A stretch of 14,309 bases of DNA from an uncultured Oscillospiraceae bacterium (GCA_900752445.1 CAADVN010000056.1:1-14309); one strand, 5' to 3'. Shown: positions 1 to 6,775, numbered from the stretch's first letter. A program made the numbers and translations. The notes: generated by a model from the letters alone, not told the origin.

Positions 1-661
1 CGGGGACGAGAGCGTTTTTCTCCGGGGGAAGCGCTGGGGGCGGCCCCCCTGCCGAGGCGTACTGCACGGAGGCGTTGGCCAGCGCCATCAGGCTGTCGTT
101 TGAAGCGGAGAAATGCGCACTGAACGCTGCAGCGAGGCCGTCCGGCGTTCGCTCCACATCGTCCGCGTTTATTACCTCGGCCAATGCTGCCATAGCACGC
201 TTGTACTCAGCGAGCGAGAACGCAAGCTGTGCGAGGACGGGCGCGATCTTGCTCAGCAGCGCGCCTTTTCGCAGGCCCGGTTCCTGTGCCGCCGCAAGGC
301 CCCGTGTGAGCATGGCCATGTTGAGCGCACGCACCTGTTCGATGGCCTCCGGCGTGAAAGCGTCAGCAATGCCTGGCGCGTAAAAGTCACGGTCCAGGTG
401 CGAAAACGGCTCCACCTCAAGCATGGTATTGAGTAGTTGAAGCGCGGCCCCGCACGCCCTCTCCAGAAGCTCATCCGTCACGCTCAGCATCCCGAGCGCC
501 GCGATGAACTCGTTGAGCACAGCGCAAGGCTCATTGAGCGACGCGATAACAGCGTCGGGAATGTTCAAAGCCTCGCACCCGAGCGTGCCCGCCGGAGCCG
601 TGCGTCCCTCATATGTAACAGCGCCGCGCCCGAATTCAAGTGTCAGCAGTTCGTGTTCCAT
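1..661 (-). CDS. unrecognised protein, C-terminus cut by window edge
   Basis: Read on the minus strand, an uninterrupted frame runs from an ATG at 661 off the left edge, giving at least 220 residues that begin MEHELLTLEFGRGAVTYEG. The ATG at 661 is chosen over the in-frame ATG at 673 because GGAGGG (666-671) lies four bases upstream of it. The protein has no signal peptide or clear membrane segment. It is Ala- and Leu-rich and apparently helical in the middle, and becomes Pro-rich near the cut edge. I do not recognise a family. Its divergent position next to the replication gene pair suggests an accessory or structural gene of the mobile element, but its function is unknown. Confidence 0.7.
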   Translation of the reverse strand, partial: MEHELLTLEFGRGAVTYEGRTAPAGTLGCEALNIPDAVIASLNEPCAVLNEFIAALGMLSVTDELLERACGAALQLLNTMLEVEPFSHLDRDFYAPGIADAFTPEAIEQVRALNMAMLTRGLAAAQEPGLRKGALLSKIAPVLAQLAFSLAEYKRAMAALAEVINADDVERTPDGLAAAFSAHFSASNDSLMALANASVQYASAGGPPPALPPEKNALVP

Positions 662-686
662 AGCGCCCTCCATGGGATTTTTTCTC

Positions 687-715
687 ATTGTATCATATGT
701 CATGTTTTTTGGAAA
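687..715 (-). promoter_or_regulatory. probable promoter of the minus-strand gene at 661
   Basis: On the minus strand a -35-like TTTCCA (710-715) is followed after 17 bases by TACAAT (687-692). A TG one base upstream of TACAAT makes it an extended -10. The expected start near 680 would leave a short leader with GGAGGG just before the ATG at 661. This rests on sequence match only. Confidence 0.5.
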
Positions 716-731
716 CAGCTTGTCATGCTGT

Positions 732-760
732 TTGCCGTGTTTTTCGCGTATTCCTCATAT
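732..760 (+). promoter_or_regulatory. possible promoter of the CHC2/helicase pair
   Basis: TTGCCG (732-737) is followed after 17 bases by TCATAT (755-760), upstream of the CHC2 gene at 807. The -10 match is weak, so this is a candidate only. Confidence 0.3.
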
Positions 761-769
761 TACTGGTGG

Positions 770-782
770 AGGGCCTGGCCCT
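770..782. repeat. 13-bp palindrome AGGGCC-T-GGCCCT, possible operator
   Basis: The two six-base arms match perfectly around a single central base. The site lies between the candidate -10 (755-760) and the ribosome-binding site (795-799) of the CHC2 gene, where a repressor could bind. It is not followed by a T-run, so a terminator is unlikely. No regulator is assigned. Confidence 0.35.
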
Positions 783-806
783 TACAACAAAATTGGAGGA
801 ATGCGA

Positions 807-1280
807 ATGGCAAACTACAGCGTGCTGAGACACGCGGCGCCGCTTGGGGAGGCGGCGGAGAGGTATGGGACGGTACGGCGCGGGTTTATGCGCTGTCCGT
901 TCCACGCGGACAGGGTGCCGAGCCTGAAGCTCTATGGCGACCACTTCCACTGCTTCGGCTGCGGCGCGCACGGGGACGTGGTCGACCTCACGGCTGGCCT
1001 GCTCGGCTGCTCGAAGGCTGAGGCGGCGCGGCGGCTCGCGGCGGACTTCGGCTCAGGCGCGGCGCACCCGCGAGGGCTCGCGGCCTGTAAGCGCGAGCTG
1101 GAACACTGCCGCCGGGCGCTCGCGCCGAGGACGATGGGCGAGGAGCCCAGGGAAGAATACGCCGAGTCCTGCAGGCTCGGCGAGTGGACGGGCTACCTGC
1201 TCGATGTTGGCGCCGGTGGCGCCGAGACGCGGCGCGTCGAGCGGGAGACCGCACGTTTGATGGAGGCCCGCGATGCTTGA
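807..1280 (+). CDS. CHC2 zinc-finger protein (primase zinc-binding module)
   Basis: This 157-residue protein has a CHC2-type zinc finger like the N-terminal template-binding domain of DnaG primases. C30 and H33 lie in CPFHADRVPSL, and C49 and C52 in FHCFGCGAHGDVVDL. The part after about residue 75 is Ala/Arg/Glu-rich with no TOPRIM or archaeo-eukaryotic primase motifs that I can see. The start at 807 is chosen because GGAGG (795-799) sits seven bases upstream; an in-frame ATG at 801 is too close to it. The gene overlaps the next one by eight bases (ATGCTTGA), which points to translational coupling. It probably contacts the template or origin for the element's replication together with the downstream helicase. 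The family assignment is strong and the role is inferred. Confidence 0.88.
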   Translation: MANYSVLRHAAPLGEAAERYGTVRRGFMRCPFHADRVPSLKLYGDHFHCFGCGAHGDVVDLTAGLLGCSKAEAARRLAADFGSGAAHPRGLAACKRELEHCRRALAPRTMGEEPREEYAESCRLGEWTGYLLDVGAGGAETRRVERETARLMEARDA

Positions 1281-2562
1281 GTTTCCCGAATGGTACGACG
1301 GCAAGACCGTCAACGAGGTCAAATTCTGCGAGGAATTCCTCAAGACCCACCCGATGAAGAGCGTGAACGGCACCTTCTTCACCGTCGAGGGCCAGGTCAC
1401 GGACGAGGACGCGCTGCGGCGAGAGATCTACGGGGAGCTCAAGCCCTTTTTCCAGACCGGGCTCACGAAGCGCGTGGCGAACCTGCTCGAAGCCCTGCGG
1501 CTCGAGGCCTACGCACCCGACCTGCCCATCCAGCGCGACCGCATACACGTCGCCAACGGCACGCTATTCCTCGACGGGACGTTCAGCTCTGAGCGCGAGT
1601 TCTGCCGCAACCGCCTCCCGGTGGCGTATAAGCCCGACGCACCTGCGCCGGAGACGTGGCTGCGCTTCCTCGGCGAGCTGCTGCACCCGGAGGACATCCC
1701 GACCTTGCAGGAGTTCATGGGCTACTGTCTCCTGCCGACGACGAAAGGACAGAAGATGCTCATGCTCATTGGCCGCGGCGGCGAGGGCAAGAGCCGCATC
1801 GGCGTCGTGCTTCGCTCATTGCTCGGCTCGAACATGGCAACCGGCAGCATCGCCAAAATTGAAGCCTCGCGCTTCGCCCGCGCGGATTTGGAGCATGAGC
1901 TGGTGATGCTCGACGACGACATGAAGCTCGAAGCCCTGCCGCAGACCAACCACATCAAGGCCATCGTCACCGCCGAGCTGCCGATGGACCTCGAGCGCAA
2001 GGGCCAGCAGAGCTACCAGGGCGACCTGTACGTCCGCTTCCTGGGCTTCGGCAACGGCTCGCTCAAGGCGCTCTACGACAGGAGCGAGGGCTTTTTCCGG
2101 CGGCAGATCATCCTGACGACGAGGCCGAAGGCCGCGGGCCGCACGGACGACCCCTTCATCGCCGAGCGGATGTGCGCCGAGGCAGAGGGCATCTTCCTCT
2201 GGTGCCTCGAGGGCCTGAGGCGGCTCATTGCAAACGGCTACAGCTTCACGCTCAGCGAGCGCGCCCGCGGGAACATGGCCGAGGCGGTGAGCGACGGCAA
2301 CAACGTGGTGGATTTCATGCGCAGCGAGGGCTACATACGCTTTCGGGCCGACTCCGAGGCGAGCAGCCGCGACCTCTACGCCGTGTACCGGCTCTGGTGT
2401 GAGGACAACGCGCTGAACCCTCTCTCGGCGCGGAGCTTCAGCCTGTACGTCTGCGAGAACCTCGAGCTCTATGGCCTCGAGCAGAGCAACAACATCTACC
2501 TGCCTGGAGGCCGCCGCGTGCGCGGCTTCGTGGGCGTGGAGCTGCTGCAGCGTGCGGCGTGA
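1273..2562 (+). CDS. phage/plasmid primase-type SF3 helicase (P4 family)
   Basis: This 429-residue protein resembles the helicase half of P4-family phage/plasmid primases. An N-terminal D5_N-like region (about 60-160) precedes a superfamily 3 ATPase core. Walker A is GRGGEGKS (167-174) and Walker B is LVMLDDD (210-216). The stretch around VRFLGFGNGSLKALYDRSEG then FFRRQIILTTRP looks like motif C and an arginine finger. The catalytic primase domain found in full-length P4 alpha proteins is absent, and the zinc finger is encoded separately by the overlapping upstream gene. It probably unwinds DNA at the element's origin as a ring helicase. A C-terminal region of about 100 residues looks like the winged-helix tail common in this family. 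There is no sign of damage. Confidence 0.88.
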   Translation: MLEFPEWYDGKTVNEVKFCEEFLKTHPMKSVNGTFFTVEGQVTDEDALRREIYGELKPFFQTGLTKRVANLLEALRLEAYAPDLPIQRDRIHVANGTLFLDGTFSSEREFCRNRLPVAYKPDAPAPETWLRFLGELLHPEDIPTLQEFMGYCLLPTTKGQKMLMLIGRGGEGKSRIGVVLRSLLGSNMATGSIAKIEASRFARADLEHELVMLDDDMKLEALPQTNHIKAIVTAELPMDLERKGQQSYQGDLYVRFLGFGNGSLKALYDRSEGFFRRQIILTTRPKAAGRTDDPFIAERMCAEAEGIFLWCLEGLRRLIANGYSFTLSERARGNMAEAVSDGNNVVDFMRSEGYIRFRADSEASSRDLYAVYRLWCEDNALNPLSARSFSLYVCENLELYGLEQSNNIYLPGGRRVRGFVGVELLQRAA

Positions 2563-2581
2563 GTCTGCGGCGCAGAGCTCG

Positions 2582-2605
2582 CGTACATGCGTACGCTCGT
2601 ACATG
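2582..2605 (+). repeat. three adjacent 8-bp CGTAC units
   Basis: CGTACATG (2582-2589), CGTACGCT (2590-2597) and CGTACATG (2598-2605) lie head to tail in the gap after the helicase gene. They might be a small iteron-like site or chance. Nothing else in the 2563-2703 gap is recognisable apart from the ribosome-binding site of the next gene. Confidence 0.3.
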
Positions 2606-2703
2606 AAGAATCGAATTGAAGAAGCCAGATCAGCCGGAAGCGGGCCGGGAAAAGAAGAATAAATCCCGCACAGACCGCGGAAACTATTGCCAAAGGAGCT
2701 GAT

Positions 2704-2979
2704 TTGCGCTTGCAAATAGATGTATTGGACAACAAAAAGATCGTGGCCGTGTGGCTGACGAGGGCCGAGCGCTCGGACGAGGCCGTCAGGGCGCGGATAG
2801 AGGGGCTGTGCCGGGAGTACAAGCCGAAAAAGTACCAGGTCGCCGTCTACAAGTCCGGCAGCGAAGACCTGCACACGAGCGTCCTGGACCTGCTAACCTA
2901 CAACAAGCGCCGCGCCGCCGAGCTGCAGGTCCAGCGCGAGAAAGCCGCCCAAGCGGAGCACTCCGCGCAGGAGAGGTAA
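2704..2979 (+). CDS. small unrecognised element protein (TTG start)
   Basis: The frame encodes 91 residues starting MRLQIDVLDNKKIVAVWLT. The start is a TTG at 2704, supported by AGGAG (2694-2698) five bases upstream. There is no better ATG. It begins with a beta-rich segment (IDVLDNKKIVAVWL) and a second strand-like stretch (YQVAVYKSG), and ends in a charged helix rich in Arg, Glu and Ala. It has no signal peptide, membrane segment or catalytic motif. Similar short proteins occur in clostridial integrative elements as hypothetical proteins, to my recollection. It lies 141 bases after the helicase gene on the same strand and may be cotranscribed. Function is not known. Confidence 0.7.
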   Translation: MRLQIDVLDNKKIVAVWLTRAERSDEAVRARIEGLCREYKPKKYQVAVYKSGSEDLHTSVLDLLTYNKRRAAELQVQREKAAQAEHSAQER

Positions 2980-2990
2980 GATAAGAAGAA

Positions 2991-3019
2991 GCCCGCCGGT
3001 TCACCACTCACCGGCGGGC
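2991..3019 (-). terminator. rho-independent terminator of the AAA ATPase gene
   Basis: A perfect 10-bp stem (GCCCGCCGGT / ACCGGCGGGC) surrounds a nine-base loop. On the minus strand it is followed by TTCTTCTTATCTT, so it fits termination of the minus-strand ATPase gene ending at 3032. It may also stop plus-strand transcripts from the small gene ending at 2979, but no T-run follows on that side. Confidence 0.75.
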
Positions 3020-3031
3020 GCTTTGGATGTG

Positions 3032-4354
3032 TTACGCTTCACCTGTCAGCCAGGTCGTGAGCTCCAGGGACTTGATGCCGTCATAGGAAGGCTGCAGGCC
3101 CGGCTCGAGGGACAGGACGAGCTTTTCATAGTTGTCGCTTATCTTCTGCAGGGGCGCGAGCTCGCGTTGGCGCACATCCTCGCTCATCATGGATTCCGTG
3201 ACCTGCACATACAGCTTTTCACCGGACTTTACGGCGACGAAGTCCACTTCCGCACTGCCCACCTTGCCGATCGCCACGTCATAGCCGCGGCGCAGGAGCT
3301 CAAAGTACACCACGTTTTCCAGCGCGTGCCCGCTGTCGCGCTCTCTGAAACCCAACAGGTAATTCCTCAGCCCTATATCGACGATGTAATACTTGCCGAG
3401 CGTTCTGAGAAACTCCTTGCCCTTGATGTCGAAGCGCTTTATCTCATAGAAGAAATAGGACTCGAGCAGCGCGTCGACATAGGCCTGCACCGTGTGGACG
3501 CTGGGCGCGCCCCTGCGCTTTTCGCCTTCAAGCAGGCCCTCGCTGGCCAAGGTGCGGCCGATGGAGGACACGGAGACGCTGCTGCCAATGTTGTCTGCCA
3601 AAAACAGTATGATTTTCCGCAGCAGGGCAGGGTCTGTGATGTTCTTCAGCCCACGGCGCTTCTCCCGCTCAAGGATGTCGCGCATGACCACGGTGGAGTA
3701 GATGCCGTCGAGCAGCACAAGGGCCTTTTCCTGATCCAGCCCGGCCTCGGCTATGCCGGGCATACCGCCCAGACGCATATAGGCCCCAAAGACCTCGCGA
3801 AGCTCATAGCGCTCGCCGTTTTCGTCAAGGGCCTGCAGCTTCGGCGTGCCCAGAGGGCTCTTGCCCCTCTGCAGCGAAAAACCGTTGAAATACAAAAACT
3901 CGCTGAAGGAGAGGGGCAGCATCCTTATCTCCACGTATCTGCCTGAGAGGTAGGTCGAGTACTCCGAGGACAGCAGGAAGGCGTTGGAGCCGGTGACGTA
4001 AATGTCGCAGTCGAGATCGACCCTGAGGGAATTGACAGTGCTCTCCCAGTTTTCAATGCGCTGCAGCTCGTCGAAAAAGAGGTACATCCGCTTCCCGGAC
4101 TGGGTCCGCGACTTGACGTAGTCGTAGAGCCCGTCGGCGGACAGCTTCATGAAGTCATGCGACTCAAAGTTCATCTCCACTATCTGCTCATCCGCAATGC
4201 CCGTGTTCCTCAGGTGCTCTGCCATAAGCATGAGCAGGCTGGACTTTCCGCAGCGGCGTATGCCGGTGACGATCTTCACCGGCTCGGTGTCCTGAAAGGC
4301 TATGAGCCTGTTCAGGTACAGGTCGCGCTTTTTGAGTTTGTGAGCAGTTATCAT
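3032..4354 (-). CDS. AAA-type ATPase with DUF4143 C-terminus
   Basis: This 440-residue ATP-binding protein has Walker A GIRRCGKS (31-38) and Walker B YLFFDE (91-96). These are followed by the family's usual YVTGSNAFLLSSEYSTYLSGR segment. The C-terminal part matches the DUF4143 domain, with a nuclease-fold-like EVDFVAV...YVQVTES pattern in which the usual catalytic Lys position is Gln. The start at 4354 is preferred because GGGAGGTG lies upstream; a frame extension to 4447 runs into promoter repeats and lacks this signal. Proteins of this type are common, often as mobile-element cargo, and their cellular role is poorly known. It points opposite to its neighbours, has its own promoter and terminator, and looks like an independent cassette inside the element. 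Confidence 0.88.
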   Translation of the reverse strand: MITAHKLKKRDLYLNRLIAFQDTEPVKIVTGIRRCGKSSLLMLMAEHLRNTGIADEQIVEMNFESHDFMKLSADGLYDYVKSRTQSGKRMYLFFDELQRIENWESTVNSLRVDLDCDIYVTGSNAFLLSSEYSTYLSGRYVEIRMLPLSFSEFLYFNGFSLQRGKSPLGTPKLQALDENGERYELREVFGAYMRLGGMPGIAEAGLDQEKALVLLDGIYSTVVMRDILEREKRRGLKNITDPALLRKIILFLADNIGSSVSVSSIGRTLASEGLLEGEKRRGAPSVHTVQAYVDALLESYFFYEIKRFDIKGKEFLRTLGKYYIVDIGLRNYLLGFRERDSGHALENVVYFELLRRGYDVAIGKVGSAEVDFVAVKSGEKLYVQVTESMMSEDVRQRELAPLQKISDNYEKLVLSLEPGLQPSYDGIKSLELTTWLTGEA

Positions 4355-4378
4355 GTGCACGCACCTCCCGGCAGCAAC

Positions 4379-4407
4379 AGGATAGCACAAACTTAACAAA
4401 AAATCAA
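4379..4407 (-). promoter_or_regulatory. promoter of the AAA ATPase gene, overlapped by repeats
   Basis: On the minus strand TTGATT (4402-4407) is followed after exactly 17 bases by TATCCT (4379-4384), with a TG one base upstream of the -10. GCACAAACTT (4385-4394) fills part of the spacer, and its inverted copy (4406-4415) covers the edge of the -35. A factor bound to these sites would block or tune the promoter. Confidence 0.55.
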
Positions 4408-4470
4408 GTTTGTGCACTAGAATGCAAAAACTTTTGAGATTCGACAAGTTTGTGCATTTGAGTGCAAAAT
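4385..4470. repeat. three copies of a 10-bp motif around the ATPase promoter
   Basis: AAGTTTGTGC occurs at 4406-4415 and 4446-4455, and in inverted orientation (GCACAAACTT) at 4385-4394. The two direct copies sit in a longer 26-bp unit (4405-4430 and 4445-4470) that starts CAAGTTTGTGCA, has a variable six-base middle and ends TGCAAAA, with a 40-bp period. The region is strikingly AT-rich compared with its flanks. It reads as an operator array of the ATPase gene. Confidence 0.75.
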
Positions 4471-4488
4471 ATATGATGACAATGCCCC

Positions 4489-4517
4489 TTGCGGAAAGGT
4501 GAGGGGCGTGTTACAAT
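4489..4517 (+). promoter_or_regulatory. probable promoter of the serine recombinase
   Basis: TTGCGG (4489-4494) and TACAAT (4512-4517) are separated by 17 bases, and the recombinase starts 65 bases later after AAAGGAGG. The -35 lies only about 20 bases from the repeat at 4445-4470, so the same factor could affect both divergent promoters. Confidence 0.5.
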
Positions 4518-4581
4518 GTAATCAATTAATAACGCCATATTACATATTATTATTGTACTATACGCAAAGGAGGAGACCGCT

Positions 4582-6717
4582 ATGCCGGACAACGCGGGGC
4601 TGCGTATCGCCGGATACTGCCGCATTTCGGTGGACGACGAGCTGGACAGGGACAATGTGTCCATCGAGAACCAGAAGGCCATCATCTCCGACTTCGTGGG
4701 GCGCAAGTTCCCCGGCGCGGAGCTCGTGTTTTTCGAGGACCGCGACCGCTCGGGCTACACCTTTGAGCAGCGCGAGGGCTATCAAGCCATGCGGCGCGAG
4801 CTGGTGGCGCACCGGCTGGACATACTCGTGGTCAAGGACTTCTCCCGCTTCTCGCGCCGCAACAGCCGCGGGCTGGTGGAGTTGGAAGACCTGCGCGACG
4901 CGGGCGTGCGGATAATCTCCATTGGCGACAACATAGACTTTCCCAATGACGACGACTGGCTCAAAATACAGTTCCAGTTCCTATTGAACGAGATGCCGGT
5001 CACGGACACGAGCCGCAAGGTGAAGTCCGTCATCCGCCGCCGTCAGGAGGACGGAAAGTGGATCTGCGCCGCACCCTACGGCTACATCATAAACAAGAAA
5101 CAGCAGTTCGAGGTCGTGCCCGTCGAGGCCGAGATCGTCCGCCGCATCTACCGGCTCTACATCGACGGCTGGGGCTACAAGAAGATCGCCAACACCCTCA
5201 CCGACGAGGGCATACCCACGCCGCGCATGGCCGAGCGCGAGCGCAAGATAGCCGAGGGCGAGGAATACCGCCGCAGCGTCAAGAGCGCGTGGAGCATCGC
5301 CACCGTCCAGGGCATACTCGACAACGACTTCTACATCGGCACGCTGCGCCAGGGCAAGTACACCCGCGCCAAGATAAACGGCCGGGACATCCTGCGCGAC
5401 GAGGTGGAGCAGATCGTCATCGAAAACCACCACCAGCCCATCATGGACTACCGCACCTTCGCCGCAGTCCGCGCCCTGCGCGAGAAGCGCGCGAAGTACA
5501 ACTACCGCGGCGTCAAGATAAACGAGAACGTCTACTCCGGCTTCCTCGAGTGCGGCGACTGCGGCGCGCCGATGTTCGCGCTGGGCCGGCGCGACCTCAA
5601 GCCCGCCTACACCTGCGGCACCTATCACCGGCGCGGTACCGCCGGCTGCACGACCCACCACATCCGCGTGGACAAGCTCGACGAGCTCGTGAAGCTCTAC
5701 GTCCGGAAGGTGCGCGACAACTCCGCCGAGATGCTCGAAAAACTCAACGCCGAACTCGCCCGCGAGCCCGAGGACGTGGCGGAGACGGAGCGCAGCGCGG
5801 CGAACTTAGAGGACGTGCTGCTCGACGCTCAGGAGGAGCTCAAAGCCACGAAACGACAGCGAGTGCGGGACATCATGCGCCACCCGGAAAACGAGGCCGT
5901 GCTCGAGGCGACCTACGACGAGCTGGAAGCCGACCTCCTGCGGAAGATAGAGGGCCTGCAGAGCCAGATTGAGCACGTCACGGACAGGCGCAACACGATA
6001 ATCCGCACGAACCGCGCCGCCAAGACCGCCATGGAGGTCTTTGACGACATCATAGGAAAGGAAAAGCTCGAAAAGCAGGATCTGGAGCTTATAATCGAGC
6101 GCATCAAGGTCTACGAGGACCACGTTGAAATACAGCTCAAGGCCGACATAGACACCCTGCTGCGCCGCGGAGAGCTGCCGGAGCCGGACACGGAGCCTGT
6201 GACGGTGGTGCAAACCTCGACCCACCATGCGGACAGGACCATCAGTGCCAATGTTGTCAATGAGGGCGACCCGCTGGAGATTTTTACGGATAAGGACGGG
6301 GAGGTCATCTTTAAAAAATACTCGCCCATAGGCGAGCTCTCCGACTTTGCGGCGCAGATCTGCGACTCGCTGCATAAGTCCACTGACTGCATCGCCGCCG
6401 TCTGTGACCGCGACTCCGTCATCGCCGTCGCCGGCGGCGGCAGGCGCGAGCTCTTTGAAAAGCGCGTCTCGCCCGAGCTCGAGCAGATCATGGAGTCGCG
6501 CCGCGTCTACCGCCACGAGTCCGGCGGCAGCTCCGTGCCCGTCACCGACTCAGAAAGCGGCTTCTGCGTCTCCGTCGCAGCGCCCGTCATCTCCGAGGGC
6601 GACCTCATGGGCTGCGTGCTCTTCGCCTCGGCCAAAAACTCGCCTCCGTCAGGAGACGTAGAATTCAAGCTCGCCCAGACCGTCGCCGCCTTCCTCGGCA
6701 AGCAGATGGAGAGCTGA
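4582..6717 (+). CDS. large serine recombinase fused to SpoVT C-terminal part
   Basis: This 711-residue protein has a resolvase-type N-terminal domain with the likely catalytic Ser16 in GYCRIS and conserved Arg residues in DRDRSG and KDFSRFSRR (85-93). A recombinase domain (from about 170, including GYKKIANTLTDEGIPTPR) follows. Then come a zinc ribbon with C324, C327, C345 and C356, and a coiled-coil stretch (about 360-475). These parts fit a site-specific integrase of about 550 residues. From residue 561 the sequence changes to SpoVT, starting EGDPLEIFTDKDGEV and KKYSPIGELSDFA and ending AAFLGKQMES. The start has AAAGGAGG eight bases upstream. The recombinase would integrate and excise the element. 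The fusion is best explained by integration into spoVT. A stably used fusion protein is possible but less likely. Confidence 0.9.
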   Translation: MPDNAGLRIAGYCRISVDDELDRDNVSIENQKAIISDFVGRKFPGAELVFFEDRDRSGYTFEQREGYQAMRRELVAHRLDILVVKDFSRFSRRNSRGLVELEDLRDAGVRIISIGDNIDFPNDDDWLKIQFQFLLNEMPVTDTSRKVKSVIRRRQEDGKWICAAPYGYIINKKQQFEVVPVEAEIVRRIYRLYIDGWGYKKIANTLTDEGIPTPRMAERERKIAEGEEYRRSVKSAWSIATVQGILDNDFYIGTLRQGKYTRAKINGRDILRDEVEQIVIENHHQPIMDYRTFAAVRALREKRAKYNYRGVKINENVYSGFLECGDCGAPMFALGRRDLKPAYTCGTYHRRGTAGCTTHHIRVDKLDELVKLYVRKVRDNSAEMLEKLNAELAREPEDVAETERSAANLEDVLLDAQEELKATKRQRVRDIMRHPENEAVLEATYDELEADLLRKIEGLQSQIEHVTDRRNTIIRTNRAAKTAMEVFDDIIGKEKLEKQDLELIIERIKVYEDHVEIQLKADIDTLLRRGELPEPDTEPVTVVQTSTHHADRTISANVVNEGDPLEIFTDKDGEVIFKKYSPIGELSDFAAQICDSLHKSTDCIAAVCDRDSVIAVAGGGRRELFEKRVSPELEQIMESRRVYRHESGGSSVPVTDSESGFCVSVAAPVISEGDLMGCVLFASAKNSPPSGDVEFKLAQTVAAFLGKQMES
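6240..6300 (+). other. probable attR junction of the element
   Basis: Recombinase-tail coding changes to SpoVT coding here, with GAGGGCGACCCGCTGGAGAT (6262-6281) encoding the conserved EGDPLEI. The crossover of a large serine recombinase is a two-base core inside a site of some 40 bp, so the exact point cannot be fixed without the left junction or an empty spoVT site. Confidence 0.5.
6262..6717 (+). pseudogene. spoVT: 3' part of spoVT, separated from its start by the element
   Basis: The 151 codons match SpoVT, an AbrB-type sporulation regulator with a C-terminal GAF-like domain, from the second half of the AbrB hairpin to the end. Seen landmarks are EGDPLEIFTDKDGEV, KKYSPIGELSDFA, a CDRDSVIAVAGG core and the AAFLGKQMES end. 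A whole SpoVT is about 180 residues, so only the first ~30 are missing. Those residues carry most of the DNA-contacting part and are not in this window. In Bacillus SpoVT is made in the forespore under SigG. The present copy lacks its own promoter and start and could only be translated as part of the recombinase. Excision could rebuild the full gene. The match is from memory of the family and is strong. Confidence 0.82.
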
Positions 6718-6733
6718 ACCGCCGCAAAAAATT

Positions 6734-6775
6734 GTTACACGGTGCATGCTGCGCACCGTGTAACGTTTTTATTTT
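6734..6775. terminator. bidirectional rho-independent terminator
   Basis: A perfect 12-bp stem, GTTACACGGTGC (6734-6745) and GCACCGTGTAAC (6753-6764), encloses a seven-base loop. GTTTTTATTTT follows on the plus strand, and CAATTTTTTG on the minus strand. It therefore serves both the spoVT end at 6717 and the convergent reductase gene ending at 6784. As the natural spoVT terminator it supports the view that this DNA is chromosomal. Confidence 0.9.

Larger units (their letters stand above)
1..6290. mobile_element. right-hand part of an element integrated in spoVT
   Basis: The stretch carries a replication-type gene pair (CHC2 zinc finger plus SF3 helicase), a small element-type protein, a cargo ATPase and a large serine recombinase as the last gene. 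Such recombinases often lie beside an attachment site. The recombinase frame runs into SpoVT sequence, which sets the right boundary at about 6262-6290. The left end lies outside the window. No conjugation genes, phage structural genes or relaxase are visible here, so an integrative conjugative element, a mobilisable island and a prophage remnant all remain possible. The boundary and the element's nature are inferences from gene content and the SpoVT match. Confidence 0.7.

Noticed and set aside
504..806. Upstream extension of the CHC2 gene to an ATG at 504
   Set aside because: It overlaps the divergent minus-strand gene and both promoters. The start at 807 has the ribosome-binding site and gives the normal domain start.
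1816..2874. 352-codon minus-strand frame
   Set aside because: Antisense to the SF3 helicase, with low-complexity Ala/Glu/Val-rich translation and no motif.
4355..4447. N-terminal extension of the AAA ATPase to 4447
   Set aside because: It would translate the promoter and operator repeats. The start at 4354 has GGGAGGTG in front and begins like the family.
6200..6300. Assembly chimera as the cause of the recombinase-SpoVT fusion
   Set aside because: It cannot be ruled out without reads, but the frame is exact, the join falls at a conserved motif and a spoVT-type end with its own terminator follows. Integration is therefore the simpler reading.
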